Shown here: positions 34,925-44,341 of the stretch, one piece after another
How the letters are laid out: every line of letters starts with the position of its first letter
How positions within the stretch are numbered: position 1 is the first letter of the stretch
Assembly (NCBI RefSeq): GCF_007830115.1
Contig: NZ_VLKP01000002.1
Coordinates: forward strand, 124,001 to 188,000
From: Aerolutibacter ruishenii
Lineage (GTDB): Bacteria; Pseudomonadota; Gammaproteobacteria; Xanthomonadales; Xanthomonadaceae
DNA: 64,000 nt
Direction: 5' to 3'
Program-made: the position numbers and the translations under genes
Notes under the pieces: generated by a model
Told to the model about the DNA's origin: nothing
Database searches by the model: none
Seen by the model: the letters and a program-made list of their open reading frames with translations, nothing else

Positions 34925-35965
34925 ATGATCCGCGTCTTCCGCCTGCGACCGCTGCTGCTCCTGTCCTTCGCATTGCTGCTGGGCGCCTGTGGTGGCGGCA
35001 ACGTCAAGCCGACCGCGACCGCCGCCACGCCGGTGGCACCGGTGCGCGTCGCGCCGGTAAAGGTGGGCATTGCCCTGGGCGGCGGCGCGGCCAAGGGCTT
35101 CGCCCACATCGGCGTGATCAAGATGCTGGAAGCCAACGGCATCCAGCCGGTGGTGGTGTCCGGCACCAGCGCCGGCAGCGTGGTCGGCGCGCTGTATGCC
35201 AGCGGCATGGACGCGTTCCAGATGCAGAAGGTCGCCTTCGCGCTGGACGAGGACAAGATCCGTGACGTCAGCCTGTTCTCCGGCGGCGTGATCAAGGGCC
35301 AGAAGCTGCAGGATTACGTCAACGAGCTGGTCGCGCAGCGCAAACTGGAGGCGATGAAGCGGCCGCTGGCGGTGGTCGCTACCCGATTGGAAGACGGCAA
35401 GCGCACGGTGTTCGTGCGCGGCAACACCGGGCAGGCGGTGCGCGCCTCCAGTTCGATCCCGGGCGTGTTCGAAGCGGTGAAGATCGGCGACAGCACCTAT
35501 GTCGACGGCGGCGTGGTCAGCCCGGTGCCGGTGGACGCCGCGCGCGAACTGGGCGCGGACTTCGTCATCGCCGTGGACATTTCCAGCAAGGCCGACGGCA
35601 AGGCGCCGGGCAGCCTGCTGGGCAACATCAACCAGTCGATCACCATCATGGGCCAGAAGCTGGGCGCGCTGGAACTGCAGCGTGCCGACATCGTGCTGCG
35701 CCCCAAGGTGTTGGACATCGGCGCGGCGGACTTCGCGCAGAAGAACACCGCGATCCTGGAAGGCGAGCGCGCCGCGCTGGCGGCGATGCCGCGAATCAAG
35801 GCGAAGATCGCCCAGCTGCAGCAGGCGCGCCTCGCCGCCGCACGAGAGAAGGTGCGGGTGCAGGCGGTGCAGGACGCCGCCAGGGCGCAGGCCGAATGCG
35901 AGGCACGGCAGGGCACGGTGGACAAGCTGCTGCGGCGTGAGGACTGCACGGCGCTGGCGCGGTAA
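34925..35965 (+). CDS. Patatin-like phospholipase lipoprotein (RssA-type)
   Basis: A 346-residue protein with a lipobox (ALLLGACGGGN). The patatin core is complete: oxyanion loop GIALGGGAAKGFAHIG, nucleophile Ser in VVSGTSAGSVVGALYA and catalytic Asp in TYVDGGVVSPVP. The C-terminal 90 residues form a helical region (IKAKIAQLQQARLAAAREKVRVQ). Bacterial patatins hydrolyse acyl lipids; a periplasmic lipoprotein form could act on envelope phospholipids. It stands alone, 180 bp after the AIM24-like gene. The substrate is not known. Confidence 0.9.
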   Translation: MIRVFRLRPLLLLSFALLLGACGGGNVKPTATAATPVAPVRVAPVKVGIALGGGAAKGFAHIGVIKMLEANGIQPVVVSGTSAGSVVGALYASGMDAFQMQKVAFALDEDKIRDVSLFSGGVIKGQKLQDYVNELVAQRKLEAMKRPLAVVATRLEDGKRTVFVRGNTGQAVRASSSIPGVFEAVKIGDSTYVDGGVVSPVPVDAARELGADFVIAVDISSKADGKAPGSLLGNINQSITIMGQKLGALELQRADIVLRPKVLDIGAADFAQKNTAILEGERAALAAMPRIKAKIAQLQQARLAAAREKVRVQAVQDAARAQAECEARQGTVDKLLRREDCTALAR

Positions 35966-36093
35966 CCGCCCCCGCCACTCCTGGTATCGACATCGATCGG
36001 CGCTGACCCAACCGCGGGGAGCCCTGGAGAATCGCGTGGGTTCATGGAACGGCCGCGCATTTCGGCCATCTTGTTGCGGGCTTGTGACCGGTC

Positions 36094-36567
36094 TCAACGC
36101 GGCAGCGGCAACCCCCGGAACGCCTTGACCGTGCGCAGCACGAAGCTCGAATTGACGTCCGCCACGCCGGCCTGGTTGAGCAGGCGGTCGAGCAGGAAGC
36201 GCGAGAAGTGGTCCAGGTCCTGCACCACCACGTGCAGCAGGTAGTCCATGTCGCCGGTCAGCGCGTGGCAGGCCACCACTTCGTCCCACTGGTCGACGAA
36301 GGCGGCGAAATCGCCGACCGCGGCGCGATCGTGGCGGCCCAGCTGCACCCGGACGAACGCCTGCAGGCCCAGCCCCAACCGTTCCGGGATGACCTCGGCG
36401 CGGTAGCCGCCGATCACCCCCTCACGCTCCAGCCGCTGCACCCGGCGCAGGGTGGCCGATGGCGAGAGGTGCACGCGCTCCGCCAGTTCGGCGTTGCTAA
36501 GACGGCCGTTGCGTTGCAGTTCGGTCAGCAGCAGCAAGTCGGTGCGGTCGAGATCGATGGCAGGCAT
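36094..36567 (-). CDS. Lrp/AsnC-family transcriptional regulator
   Basis: A 157-residue protein with an N-terminal helix-turn-helix (DLLLLTELQRNGRLSNAELAERVHLSPSATLRRVQRLEREGVI, in part) and a C-terminal RAM effector-binding domain (RLGLGLQAFVRVQLGRH, CHALTGDMDYLLHVVV). It is divergent from phhA, so it probably senses an aromatic amino acid and regulates phenylalanine hydroxylase. That assignment is inferred from position; the domain call is firm. Confidence 0.92.
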   Translation of the reverse strand: MPAIDLDRTDLLLLTELQRNGRLSNAELAERVHLSPSATLRRVQRLEREGVIGGYRAEVIPERLGLGLQAFVRVQLGRHDRAAVGDFAAFVDQWDEVVACHALTGDMDYLLHVVVQDLDHFSRFLLDRLLNQAGVADVNSSFVLRTVKAFRGLPLPR

Positions 36568-36849
36568 GTTGGTGCGCGTTCAGGAGAGGCAGCGCAATGA
36601 TTGTGCGCGTCTATCCTTAGTACTGCAATTTTTCACTCTTTTATCGACCTGACACGCATCAACTAGCAACCCGATTGCGCCCCCGCCACGCTAGCCTGAA
36701 GGACTGGCGGTATACCAGCCGCGCGGCACCCTTCGAGGACGCTGCGGAGGCCGGCCACGGCGCCCGCGTTCACGGTAGGCCGTTCGACCCGCGGATGGCT
36801 TGCCCACCTGCCGCCCAACTGTCCGCCTCTCTTTTTCGCCGAGCTCCCC
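36568..36849. promoter_or_regulatory. Lrp-type regulator/phhA divergent spacer
   Basis: A 282-bp spacer. Around 36618-36650 it is much richer in A and T than its surroundings (GCAATTTTTCACTCTTTTATC), the kind of stretch that Lrp-family proteins bind. I see no perfect operator palindrome. The part close to phhA (36690-36830) is GC-rich and shows no gene. Confidence 0.4.
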
Positions 36850-37743
36850 ATGACCCCTGCCACCCCCAACCGCGTCGAACACCAGCTCACCGACAAGGGC
36901 TACGTGCCGGTGTACACCACCGCGGTGGTGGAGCAGCCATGGGCAAGCTATTCGCAGGCCGACCACGACGTGTGGAAGGCCCTGTTCGCGCGCCAGCAGC
37001 AGATCCTGGTCGGCCGCGCCAGCGACGAGTTCCTGCGCCAGCAGCGGGCGATGGGCATGACTCCGGATCGGATCCCCAGGTTCGACGAGCTCAACAAGGT
37101 GCTGCGCGCCGCCACCGGCTGGGAACTGATCGGCGTGGAAGGCCTGCTGCCCGAACTCACCTTCTTCGAACACCTGGCCAACCGTCGCTTCCCGGTGACG
37201 TGGTGGATCCGCAAGCCCGAGCAACTGGACTACCTCAGCGAGCCGGACCTGTTCCACGACCTGTTCGGGCACGTGCCGCTGCTGATGAACCCGGTGTTTG
37301 CCGATTACATGGCCGCCTACGGCCGTGGCGGGGTCAAGGCGCACGCCATCGGCCCGGAGGCGCTGGTCAACCTGACCCGGCTGTACTGGTACACGGTGGA
37401 GTTCGGCCTGATCAAACAGGACGATGGCCTGCGCATCTACGGCAGCGGCATCGTGTCGTCGAAGGGCGAATCGATCCACTGCCTGGAAAGCGCCGCGCCC
37501 AATCGCATCGGCTTCGACCTGGAGCGGATCATGCGCACCCGCTACCGCATCGACACCTACCAGAAGACCTACTTCGTCATCGAAAGCTATGAGCAGTTGA
37601 TGGATGCCACGCGCCCGGACTTCACCCCGATCTACGCCAGGCTGGCGCAGCAGGAGTCGATTCCGGCCGGCAGCGTGCTGGACACCGACACGGTGTTCAA
37701 CCGTGGCACCGGCGAGGGCTGGCTCAACGACGGCGACGTGTGA
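36850..37743 (+). CDS. phhA: Phenylalanine 4-monooxygenase
   Basis: A 297-residue aromatic amino acid hydroxylase that makes tyrosine from phenylalanine with tetrahydropterin and O2. The iron ligands are visible: two His in DLFHDLFGHVPLL and the Glu in YWYTVEFGLI. The pterin/substrate block GWELIGVEGLLPELTFFEHLANRRFPVT and the YFVIESYEQLMD region are conserved. The 3' end (37632-37743) is overlapped on the opposite strand by the FAD-protein frame, and the C-terminus itself (TDTVFNRGTGEGWLNDGDV) reads normally. No phhB gene is next to it. Confidence 0.95.
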   Translation: MTPATPNRVEHQLTDKGYVPVYTTAVVEQPWASYSQADHDVWKALFARQQQILVGRASDEFLRQQRAMGMTPDRIPRFDELNKVLRAATGWELIGVEGLLPELTFFEHLANRRFPVTWWIRKPEQLDYLSEPDLFHDLFGHVPLLMNPVFADYMAAYGRGGVKAHAIGPEALVNLTRLYWYTVEFGLIKQDDGLRIYGSGIVSSKGESIHCLESAAPNRIGFDLERIMRTRYRIDTYQKTYFVIESYEQLMDATRPDFTPIYARLAQQESIPAGSVLDTDTVFNRGTGEGWLNDGDV

Positions 37744-39014
37744 GCCACGTCGCGCGGTGCGGCGGCGGCGCACGGCGCGCGCACCGCGCGGCCGTGGCGG
37801 TCGATCGCTTCCCAGCGGTCGTTGGTGTCCACCCCCAGGCCCAGCGGATCGGCACTGAGCAGGCCGGATTCGCGCAGGCTGGCCATCAACGGATGGGTCG
37901 TGCGGGCGAAGTCGGTGTCCAGTCCGGTGGCGCGCACCAGCACGTCGTAGCGCGCATTGCGGATGGCGCTGCTGCCGCGTTCCAGCAGCGAGACCTCGAC
38001 CCCGGCTTCGCCGCGGCGCGCGCGCACCAGCCGCCCGGCCAGCAGCTGCAACTGGCCACTGGCGCGCAGTGCGTCCAGATCCTCGGCCACGGCCGGCGCC
38101 AGCCTGTGCCGCGCGACCTCCCAGTGCGGACGCAGGTGCCGCAGGAACCGGCGGCGCTGCGTCTCCGGCAAGTGGCGCCAGAAATCCTGCAGGTAGGGGC
38201 GCAGCGCATCCACCAGTCCGCGCCAGTCCGGCACGATCGGCGCCAGCGCGCGCAGGCTGCGCAGCACGCCGCGCAGGTCGTGGCGGTTGAGTGCGTGCAG
38301 CACGCCCGGCGGCAGCGCGATCGGCTCGCCACGTTCCGCGGTGTGCGCATGCGGCCACAGGCCGTGGCGCGACAGCACGGTGATCGGACCGCGGTGGCGA
38401 CGGCGCCGCAGGGTGGCGGCCACGTCGGCCATGGTCAGCCCACTGCCGACCACCAGCACGGCCGCCTCCGCGGGGATCCGGTCGATCGCCCGCTCCTGCC
38501 ACGGCCAGCCGATGTAGCCCGGATCCAGCGCCAGCCGCGGTCCAACCCCGGTCAGCGGCTGTGGTGGCAACGCGCCCACCGCAAGCACCACCGCATCGCT
38601 GAGGAAGGCACTGCCGTCGGCCAGGTGCACGCGGAACGCGCCGCGGCCCATGCGTTCCACCGCGATCGCCTCCTGTTCGATGCGCTCCAGCGCGGCCTCG
38701 GCCAGGTGCTCGGCCGACTGCAGCCGCGATTGCAGGTACTCGCCATACACCAGGCGTGGCAGGAACGCATCGCGCGCGCGCTCGCTCAAGTGCAGCCAGT
38801 CGGCAAACTCTCGCGGGTAGTCGCGCGTCGCACCCAGGTCACCTGCGCGCACGTTGAGCAGGTGCTCGATGCGTGCCTCGCCGTAGGCCACGCCGCGGCC
38901 GTAGGTCTCGGGCACGCCGACCAGGCTGATCGCCACGCCGGCGGTCGCGCGGCGAGCCAGTTCGATGGCGAGGACGCTGCCGGTGAATCCGGCGCCGATG
39001 ATGGTGATGCGCAT
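37632..39014 (-). CDS. FAD-NAD(P)-binding protein, 3' end apparently degenerate
   Basis: A 460-residue frame. Residues 1-385 are a clear COG4529-type FAD/NAD(P) protein: ITIIGAGFTGSVLAIELARRA (dinucleotide site), YGRGVAYGEARIEHLLNVRAGDLGA, LAVGALPPQPL, VLVVGSGLTMADVAATL, VLVRATGLDTDF and GLGVDTNDRWEAIDRHGRAV. The C-terminal block expected after this (a GLYALGPLLRG-WETTAVPEIR type end) is missing. Instead the frame continues as a low-complexity stretch and reads for 112 bp into the complement of phhA. A frameshift or deletion near 37740-37790 is the simplest explanation, so the gene may be non-functional. If functional, the C-terminus would be atypical. Confidence 0.75.
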   Translation of the reverse strand: MRITIIGAGFTGSVLAIELARRATAGVAISLVGVPETYGRGVAYGEARIEHLLNVRAGDLGATRDYPREFADWLHLSERARDAFLPRLVYGEYLQSRLQSAEHLAEAALERIEQEAIAVERMGRGAFRVHLADGSAFLSDAVVLAVGALPPQPLTGVGPRLALDPGYIGWPWQERAIDRIPAEAAVLVVGSGLTMADVAATLRRRRHRGPITVLSRHGLWPHAHTAERGEPIALPPGVLHALNRHDLRGVLRSLRALAPIVPDWRGLVDALRPYLQDFWRHLPETQRRRFLRHLRPHWEVARHRLAPAVAEDLDALRASGQLQLLAGRLVRARRGEAGVEVSLLERGSSAIRNARYDVLVRATGLDTDFARTTHPLMASLRESGLLSADPLGLGVDTNDRWEAIDRHGRAVRAPCAAAAPRDVAHTSPSLSQPSPVPRLNTVSVSSTLPAGIDSCCASLA

Positions 39015-39112
39015 GCCGGCTCCCGCCGTCTGAGGGTGGAGGCATTAAAGCGAGCCGCGCGGCGCTTGCGGGTAAAACCGGGGTTACGCGTTGAGAACGG
39101 TTGTGCACATGC

Positions 39113-39865
39113 TCATCGCGGCACGGCATGAGTGGCGTGGGCGGTGGCTCCACCCCGCCTGGCCACGGCACGCGGCGGCAGGCGATGGCGACGGTCCAGC
39201 CACACCTTCGCCACCGCCGCCGCCGCCAATGGACCGAACCAGGCGGCGTAATACAGCCCGCTCGCGCCGACCGACGGCAGCAGCTTCGGCAGGCCGATGA
39301 TCAGGAAGGCGATGTGCGTGGCCACGGCATTGCCGAGCATGGCGGTGTAGTGCTCGGTGCGCCACCACAGCGGGTGCCGGGCCAGCTGCGCGCGACGCAG
39401 GCGCTTGCGCAGCATGTCCACACCCACCGCCAGGCCGACGATCGAGAACCCGACCAGCAACGGCGCCTCCTTCTGCAGACCCAGGGCCAATACGCCCGCG
39501 CCCGCGAGGAAACTGGCCGCGCCCAGCGACACGTACACCGGACCGGTGTAGCGCGCCACGTCCGACTTGTCGCGCACCGCGCGCCATGAACTCCAGACCG
39601 CGGCGGCAGTGATCAGCAGCAGGTAGCCCAGGAACGACGATGCGACCACGTGGCCCTGCAGCGCCTTGCCCAGCGCCATCGCCGCGCCGGTCAGCAGGAT
39701 GCCGGTCATCGCCAGCAGGTAGACTTGGCCGACCCGGCGGTGCAACGGGCTCCCTTTGCGCAGGAACGCGGCGGCCCAGAACGCGCCAAGTGCAACCGCG
39801 CCGATGCACGCGTGCACCGTGGCGATGGCGGGATAGGCGGCAAGCAGGGTTGCGGTCACCGACAT
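39113..39865 (-). CDS. Multi-helix membrane protein of unknown function
   Basis: A 250-residue membrane protein with six to seven helices (AYPAIATVHACIGAVALGAFWAAAF, VYLLAMTGILLTGAAMA, SFLGYLLLITAAAVW, YVSLGAASFLAGAGVLALGL, TAMLGNAVATHIAFLIIGLPKLL, LYYAAWFGPLAAAAVA). The HRRVGQVYLLAM motif next to the second helix recalls the DUF2306 family of haem-like membrane proteins, but I cannot confirm this. ATG at 39865. It is divergent from the histidine kinase at 40011 and may belong to its regulon (context only). Confidence 0.7.
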   Translation of the reverse strand: MSVTATLLAAYPAIATVHACIGAVALGAFWAAAFLRKGSPLHRRVGQVYLLAMTGILLTGAAMALGKALQGHVVASSFLGYLLLITAAAVWSSWRAVRDKSDVARYTGPVYVSLGAASFLAGAGVLALGLQKEAPLLVGFSIVGLAVGVDMLRKRLRRAQLARHPLWWRTEHYTAMLGNAVATHIAFLIIGLPKLLPSVGASGLYYAAWFGPLAAAAVAKVWLDRRHRLPPRAVARRGGATAHATHAVPR

Positions 39866-40010
39866 GGCACGACTCCGGGTTGGGGTGCGCACAGGCTGCG
39901 TGCCGACGTGGTGACAACCCAGTTCCCGAAGTCACCGAGGCGGGGTGCCGGAAGTCACTTTCTTCTCCACAGCCATTGCCGCCCGGTCGCGGGCGTCGCA
40001 GCATGCGCCC

Positions 40011-41117
40011 ATGTCGCCACTTCTTCGCCATTTCCTGCAGCCGCTGAACCTGGCCGGCCTGTTCACCCTGGTTGCGGTCGGCATGACCCTGCGTTGGCTG
40101 CCGGCCGAGCGGCAGGCCCCGGCGATGGCGTTGCTGGTGCTGTTCGGCGTGGTTCTGGTGTGGCGCGAGCTGGCCGAGCACGCCCGGCCGCGGCTGGCGC
40201 AATGCCTGCTATGGCTGATGCCACCGCTGGCGCTGGCGCTGCTGGCACTGGCGCCACGCCTGGGCACGCCGCAGATCCTGCTGGTGGTGTGGGTCGGTCT
40301 GGCCGCCTACCTGCTGCCGGCGCGCATGGTGCTGCTCGCCACGCTGGTGGCCAACACGTTCGCCTACCTGCTGATCCGCCAAGGTGGCCACGAGGCACCC
40401 TTCGTGATGGTGATGTTGTATGTCGCCTTCCAGGCCTTCGCGGCGCTGACCTCCCATTACGCCTGCACTGCCGAACGCGCGCGCGACAGCCTGGCGCGGG
40501 TCAATGCCGACCTGCTCGCCACCCGCGTGCTGCTGGCCGACAGCGCACGCGACAGCGAGCGATTGCGGGTGGCACGCGAACTGCACGACGTCGCCGGCCA
40601 CAAGCTCACCGCACTGACCCTCAACCTGCGTGCAATCGCCGCCGAGCCGGCGTTCGCCGGCCGCCGCGAGCTGGCCGTGGCCCAACAGATGGCCGGCGAG
40701 CTGATGGGCGACCTGCGCAACGTGGTGCAGCAACTGCGCGACAGCCGGGGACTCGACCTCGCCACCGCCTTGCGCGCGCTTGCCGCGCCGTTGCCGCGGC
40801 CGGCGCTGCAGCTGGCGATCGACGACGACGTGCGCATCACCGATGCCCATGTCGCCGATACCGTGCTGCGCGTGGTGCAGGAAGCACTGACCAACAGCGT
40901 GCGCCACGGCGACGCCAAGACCTTGCACGTGCACCTGCAGCGCGATGGCGGCCGCATCCGGGTGAGCGCGGAGGACGACGGCCGCGTGCAGGCACCGCTG
41001 CGCGAGGGCAACGGCCTGGCCGGCATGCGCGAGCGCGTCGAGGCGGTCGGCGGCGCGCTGGCCCTGTCGACCTCGGCGCGCGGCGCACTGCGCATCGACG
41101 CGAGCGTGCCGGCGTGA
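40011..41117 (+). CDS. Membrane histidine kinase of the DesK/HisKA_3 type
   Basis: A 368-residue sensor kinase. Five or six helices fill residues 1-150 (NLAGLFTLVAVGMTL, APAMALLVLFGVVLVW, LLWLMPPLALALLALA, ILLVVWVGLAAYLL, VMVMLYVAFQAFAAL). The kinase has the HisKA_3 phosphorylation motif ERLRVARELHDVAGHKLTALTL and a HATPase with LRVVQEALTNSVRHGDA (N-box) and EDDGRVQAPLREGNGLAGMRERV (G-boxes). Short extracytoplasmic loops suggest it senses a membrane property, as DesK does. The stop overlaps the regulator start by four bases (GTGA). Confidence 0.92.
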   Translation: MSPLLRHFLQPLNLAGLFTLVAVGMTLRWLPAERQAPAMALLVLFGVVLVWRELAEHARPRLAQCLLWLMPPLALALLALAPRLGTPQILLVVWVGLAAYLLPARMVLLATLVANTFAYLLIRQGGHEAPFVMVMLYVAFQAFAALTSHYACTAERARDSLARVNADLLATRVLLADSARDSERLRVARELHDVAGHKLTALTLNLRAIAAEPAFAGRRELAVAQQMAGELMGDLRNVVQQLRDSRGLDLATALRALAAPLPRPALQLAIDDDVRITDAHVADTVLRVVQEALTNSVRHGDAKTLHVHLQRDGGRIRVSAEDDGRVQAPLREGNGLAGMRERVEAVGGALALSTSARGALRIDASVPA

Positions 41118-41779
41118 ACGCGGCCACAACCGGGGACATGGGCGGTGGCGCAGGCGTGCGCATCGCCTTGGCCGACGACCAGGCGTTGGTCCGCGCCGGG
41201 CTGCGCGCGCTGCTTGAACGCCAGGGCATCGCCATCGCCCTCGAGGCCGAGGACGGCGCGTCATTGCTCGACGGCCTGGCGCAGACCCCGGTCGACGTGG
41301 TGCTCAGCGACATCCGCATGCCCGGCACCGACGGCATCGACGCGCTGCAGCAATTGCGGGCGCGCGGCGACACCACGCCGGTGCTGCTGCTCACCACCTT
41401 CGACGACAGCGAGCTGCTACTGCGCGCCACCGAAGCCGGCGCCCAGGGCTTCCTGTTGAAGGACGCCGCGCCGGAGGACCTGCGCGATGCGATCGTGCGC
41501 ATCGCCGCGGGCGATACCCTGCTGCAACCGGTCAGCACCGAACCGGTGCGCGCACGCTACCAGTACCACGCCGCCGATGCGCCACGGGAGCGCTTCAGCG
41601 AGCGCGAAGTGGCGGTCCTGCGCCTGCTCGCCGGCGGCTACTCCAACAAGGAGATCGCGCGCGCACTGTTCCTGGCCGAAGGCACGGTCAAGAATTACGT
41701 CTCCACCATCCTCGACAAGCTCGACACCCGCGACCGCACCCGCGCGGTGCTGAAGGCGATCACGCTGCGGGTGATCTGA
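41114..41779 (+). CDS. LuxR/NarL-family response regulator
   Basis: A 221-residue regulator. The receiver has ALADDQALVRAGLRALL, phospho-acceptor Asp in VVLSDIRMPGTDGI and LLLTTFDD; the C-terminal LuxR helix-turn-helix is SEREVAVLRLLAGGYSNKEIARALFLAEGTVKNYVSTILDKL (in part). The GTG start at 41114 overlaps the kinase stop, which indicates coupled synthesis; ATG at 41138 is an alternative that drops eight residues. It is the partner of the kinase at 40011. Confidence 0.92.
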   Translation: MNAATTGDMGGGAGVRIALADDQALVRAGLRALLERQGIAIALEAEDGASLLDGLAQTPVDVVLSDIRMPGTDGIDALQQLRARGDTTPVLLLTTFDDSELLLRATEAGAQGFLLKDAAPEDLRDAIVRIAAGDTLLQPVSTEPVRARYQYHAADAPRERFSEREVAVLRLLAGGYSNKEIARALFLAEGTVKNYVSTILDKLDTRDRTRAVLKAITLRVI

Positions 41780-41819
41780 ACCGCGCATCGGCAAGCACCG
41801 CCGTACTCCACGGACTAGA

Positions 41820-42614
41820 ATGGACGTCCGTACCGCGCCCTCGGATTGCCGCATTGACGCCGTTTCGCTTCTGACCGTCCTCACCGGCCGCGCCGTCCCG
41901 TTCACCCGGCCGGGCAGCGCCAGCGCCATCGCCAAGCAACCGCGCACCGAACGGATCGAGGTTCACGCCGAAGGCCTGCACGGTGACGAACAGGGCGATC
42001 GCCGCGTCCATGGAGGCCCCGACAAGGCCGTCCACCACTACCCGCTTGACCACTATCCGCCCTGGCGCGACGAACTCGGCGCGCACCCGCTGCTGCGGGC
42101 CGCCGGTGCCTTTGGCGAGAACCTGTCCACGCTCGGCATGACCGAGCAAAACGTGTGTCTGGGCGACCGCTTCGCGGTGGGCAGCGCGATGCTGGAAGTC
42201 AGCCAGGGCCGCATGCCGTGCTGGAAGCTCAACGACCGCTTCGGCGTGCCCCGCATGGCCCGCCGCGTGCAGGACACCGGCCGCACCGGCTGGTACTACC
42301 GCGTGCTGCAGCCGGGCGCGCTGTGCTTGGGCGACAGCCTCGCCCTGCTGGAACGCCCGCACCCCGCGTGGCCGCTGGCGCGCCTGTCCGCCTTGCTGTT
42401 CCAGCGCGTGCTCGATTTCGATGAGTTGCGCGCGGCACAGGCGCTGCCGTTGGTGCCATCGTGGCGCAGGCTGATCGACACCCGCCTGGCCCGTGGCGAG
42501 CGCGAGGACTGGAGCCGGCGCATCGATGGACCAGACTCCACGACCCCTGTCGAAGCCCTGCCAGTCCCGTTCAACGGTGTTGTGCCGGCTGCGGGCGACG
42601 CCCACGACGGCTGA
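41820..42614 (+). CDS. MOSC-domain protein (YiiM-like)
   Basis: A 264-residue protein with a MOSC domain (VHAEGLHGDEQGDRRVHGGPDKAVHHYP, GAFGENLSTLGM, CLGDRFAVGSAMLEVSQGRMPCWKL) and a following 3-alpha domain (HPAWPLARLSALLFQRVLDFDEL). The invariant Cys in GRMPCWKLNDRF is present. YiiM of E. coli detoxifies N-hydroxylated compounds with a molybdenum cofactor. Separated from the regulator by 40 bp; whether it belongs to the same operon is open. Confidence 0.9.
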   Translation: MDVRTAPSDCRIDAVSLLTVLTGRAVPFTRPGSASAIAKQPRTERIEVHAEGLHGDEQGDRRVHGGPDKAVHHYPLDHYPPWRDELGAHPLLRAAGAFGENLSTLGMTEQNVCLGDRFAVGSAMLEVSQGRMPCWKLNDRFGVPRMARRVQDTGRTGWYYRVLQPGALCLGDSLALLERPHPAWPLARLSALLFQRVLDFDELRAAQALPLVPSWRRLIDTRLARGEREDWSRRIDGPDSTTPVEALPVPFNGVVPAAGDAHDG

Positions 42615-42747
42615 GGCGCCGTAATGGCGCGCGCACCGCGCCGCTTGCACAAACCTGCACGCACGCTGAGCCGTCATCGCGCCATCGCCGTGCTGTCATT
42701 CTCGCGCGCCACCCTGTGCACCCGTTGCTCACAGCGGAATCGGCACC

Positions 42748-43107
42748 ATGGCGCGCTACCCCAATCGGACCCTGGCCACGCCCAGTCCCCAAGCGATGCA
42801 CGATAGCCCCGACCTGCACGATGCGCTGACGCGCACCGACGCCACCCTCAGCGAGGTGATCCGCCGTGCCGGCCGTGGCCTGGAACCCGAGCTGGAACGC
42901 GAGCTCGACGCCCACCTGCGCGGCCTGCGCGCGGTCCTGCCCGACGCCGATGTCGACGCCGCCGAGGCCACCATCGAAGCCGCCAAACGCGTGGCCGACT
43001 CCGCCGAACCCGAAGCCCCGCTGCTGATGCTGGCCATGGCCCGCGAGCAATTGACCCACGTGGTCCACCGTCGCGCCCGGTCCCGCCGCCGCCGCGCAGC
43101 GGCCTGA
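42748..43107 (+). CDS. Small helical protein of unknown function
   Basis: A 119-residue protein, mostly helical and acidic in the middle ([57 protein letters not shown], in part) with a basic tail ([12 protein letters not shown]). It has no signal or membrane segment. I recognise no family. Coding looks likely from codon use and an acceptable ATG at 42748. Confidence 0.55.
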   Translation: MARYPNRTLATPSPQAMHDSPDLHDALTRTDATLSEVIRRAGRGLEPELERELDAHLRGLRAVLPDADVDAAEATIEAAKRVADSAEPEAPLLMLAMAREQLTHVVHRRARSRRRRAAA

Positions 43108-43137
43108 CACCAGACCTCCCACACCCTCTCATCAGGT

Positions 43138-43247
43138 CTTGGGGTGCCGGGCGCGTTGTGGAAAAGCCGGCCAAGGATGGCCGGCGGCGCGACTCCGCGC
43201 AGGACTGCGCGTACGGGGCGCTGCAGCAACGCGCCCGGCACCCCAAG
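43138..43247. repeat. Structured intergenic repeat, copy 2
   Basis: The ends are perfect 21-bp complements (43138-43158 and 43227-43247; arm CTTGGGGTGCCGGGCGCG plus TTG). Inside lie GCCGGCCA/TGGCCGGC around AGGA (43166-43185) and CGCGCA/TGCGCG around GGAC (43196-43211), separated by the complement of GAGTCG. Read on the minus strand, the order of hairpins and the GAGTCG spacer match copy 1 at 19101-19215. It fills most of the gap upstream of fbp. Confidence 0.75.
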
Positions 43248-43315
43248 GCCGTGCGACCAAGCATTCCCCACCCACATCGGCGAAAATGGCGGCTTCGCGT
43301 CCACCCGTGCCCGCC

Positions 43316-44341
43316 ATGACCCAGCCCAGCAGCCCCGTCTCCCTCACCCGCTTCCTGATCGAGGAGGAGCGCGCCGACCACATCAGCGCAGACCTGCGCC
43401 TGCTGATCGAAGTGGTCGCGCGCGCCTGCAAGACCATCTCCATCGCCGTGGGCAAGGGCGCACTGGGCGGCGTGCTGGGCGACGCCGGCACCGGAAACAT
43501 CCAGGGCGAAGCACAGAAGAAACTCGACGTGATCGCCAACGACGTGCTGCTCGAGGCCAACGCCTGGGGCGGCCACCTCGCCGGCCTGGCGTCCGAGGAG
43601 ATGGACCACAGCATGCCCATCCCCGACGTGTACCCGCGCGGCAACTACCTGCTGCTGTTCGATCCGCTGGACGGCTCGTCCAACATCGACGTCAACGTCT
43701 CGGTCGGCACCATCTTCTCGGTGCTGCGCTGTCCCGAGGGCGTGACCACGCCGGCCGACGAACACTACCTGCAGCCGGGCACCGCGCAGGTCGCGGCCGG
43801 CTACTGCGTGTACGGTCCGCAGACCACGCTGGTACTGACCGTCGGCCACGGCACCCACGCCTTCACCCTCGATCGCGAGGTTGGCAGCTTCGTGCTGACC
43901 ACGCGCGGCATCCGGATTCCGGAAGAGACCAGGGAATTCGCGGTCAACGCCTCCAACCAGCGCTTCTGGGAGCCGCCGATGCAGCGTTACGTCGGCGACA
44001 TGCTGCTGGGCAATCAAGGCACCCGCGGCAAGGACTTCAACATGCGCTGGATCGCGTCGATGGTGGCCGACGTGCACCGCATCATGACCCGCGGCGGCAT
44101 CTTCAGCTATCCGCTGGACAGCAAGTGCGCGCCCAAGGGCGGCAAACTGCGGCTGATGTACGAAGCCAACCCGATGAGCTTCCTGGTGGAACAGGCCGGC
44201 GGCGCCGCCAGTACCGGCCGCCAGCGGATGATGGAGGTGCAGCCCAGCGGCCTGCACCAGCGCGTGCCGGTGTTCCTCGGCTCGAAGGCGGAAGTCGAGA
44301 CCGCGGTGCGCTACCACGCCGAACACGACGCGGCGGGTTGA
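43316..44341 (+). CDS. fbp: Fructose-1,6-bisphosphatase, class I
   Basis: A 341-residue enzyme of gluconeogenesis. Hallmarks are [29 protein letters not shown], the metal/phosphate motif [25 protein letters not shown], and [32 protein letters not shown] (in part) with the substrate-binding Arg and Lys. The start is taken at 43316 ([18 protein letters not shown]), the usual N-terminus; an ATG at 43286 adds ten residues. The stop overlaps the start of the oxygenase gene by one base (TGATG). It catalyses fructose-1,6-bisphosphate to fructose-6-phosphate plus phosphate. Confidence 0.95.
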   Translation: MTQPSSPVSLTRFLIEEERADHISADLRLLIEVVARACKTISIAVGKGALGGVLGDAGTGNIQGEAQKKLDVIANDVLLEANAWGGHLAGLASEEMDHSMPIPDVYPRGNYLLLFDPLDGSSNIDVNVSVGTIFSVLRCPEGVTTPADEHYLQPGTAQVAAGYCVYGPQTTLVLTVGHGTHAFTLDREVGSFVLTTRGIRIPEETREFAVNASNQRFWEPPMQRYVGDMLLGNQGTRGKDFNMRWIASMVADVHRIMTRGGIFSYPLDSKCAPKGGKLRLMYEANPMSFLVEQAGGAASTGRQRMMEVQPSGLHQRVPVFLGSKAEVETAVRYHAEHDAAG

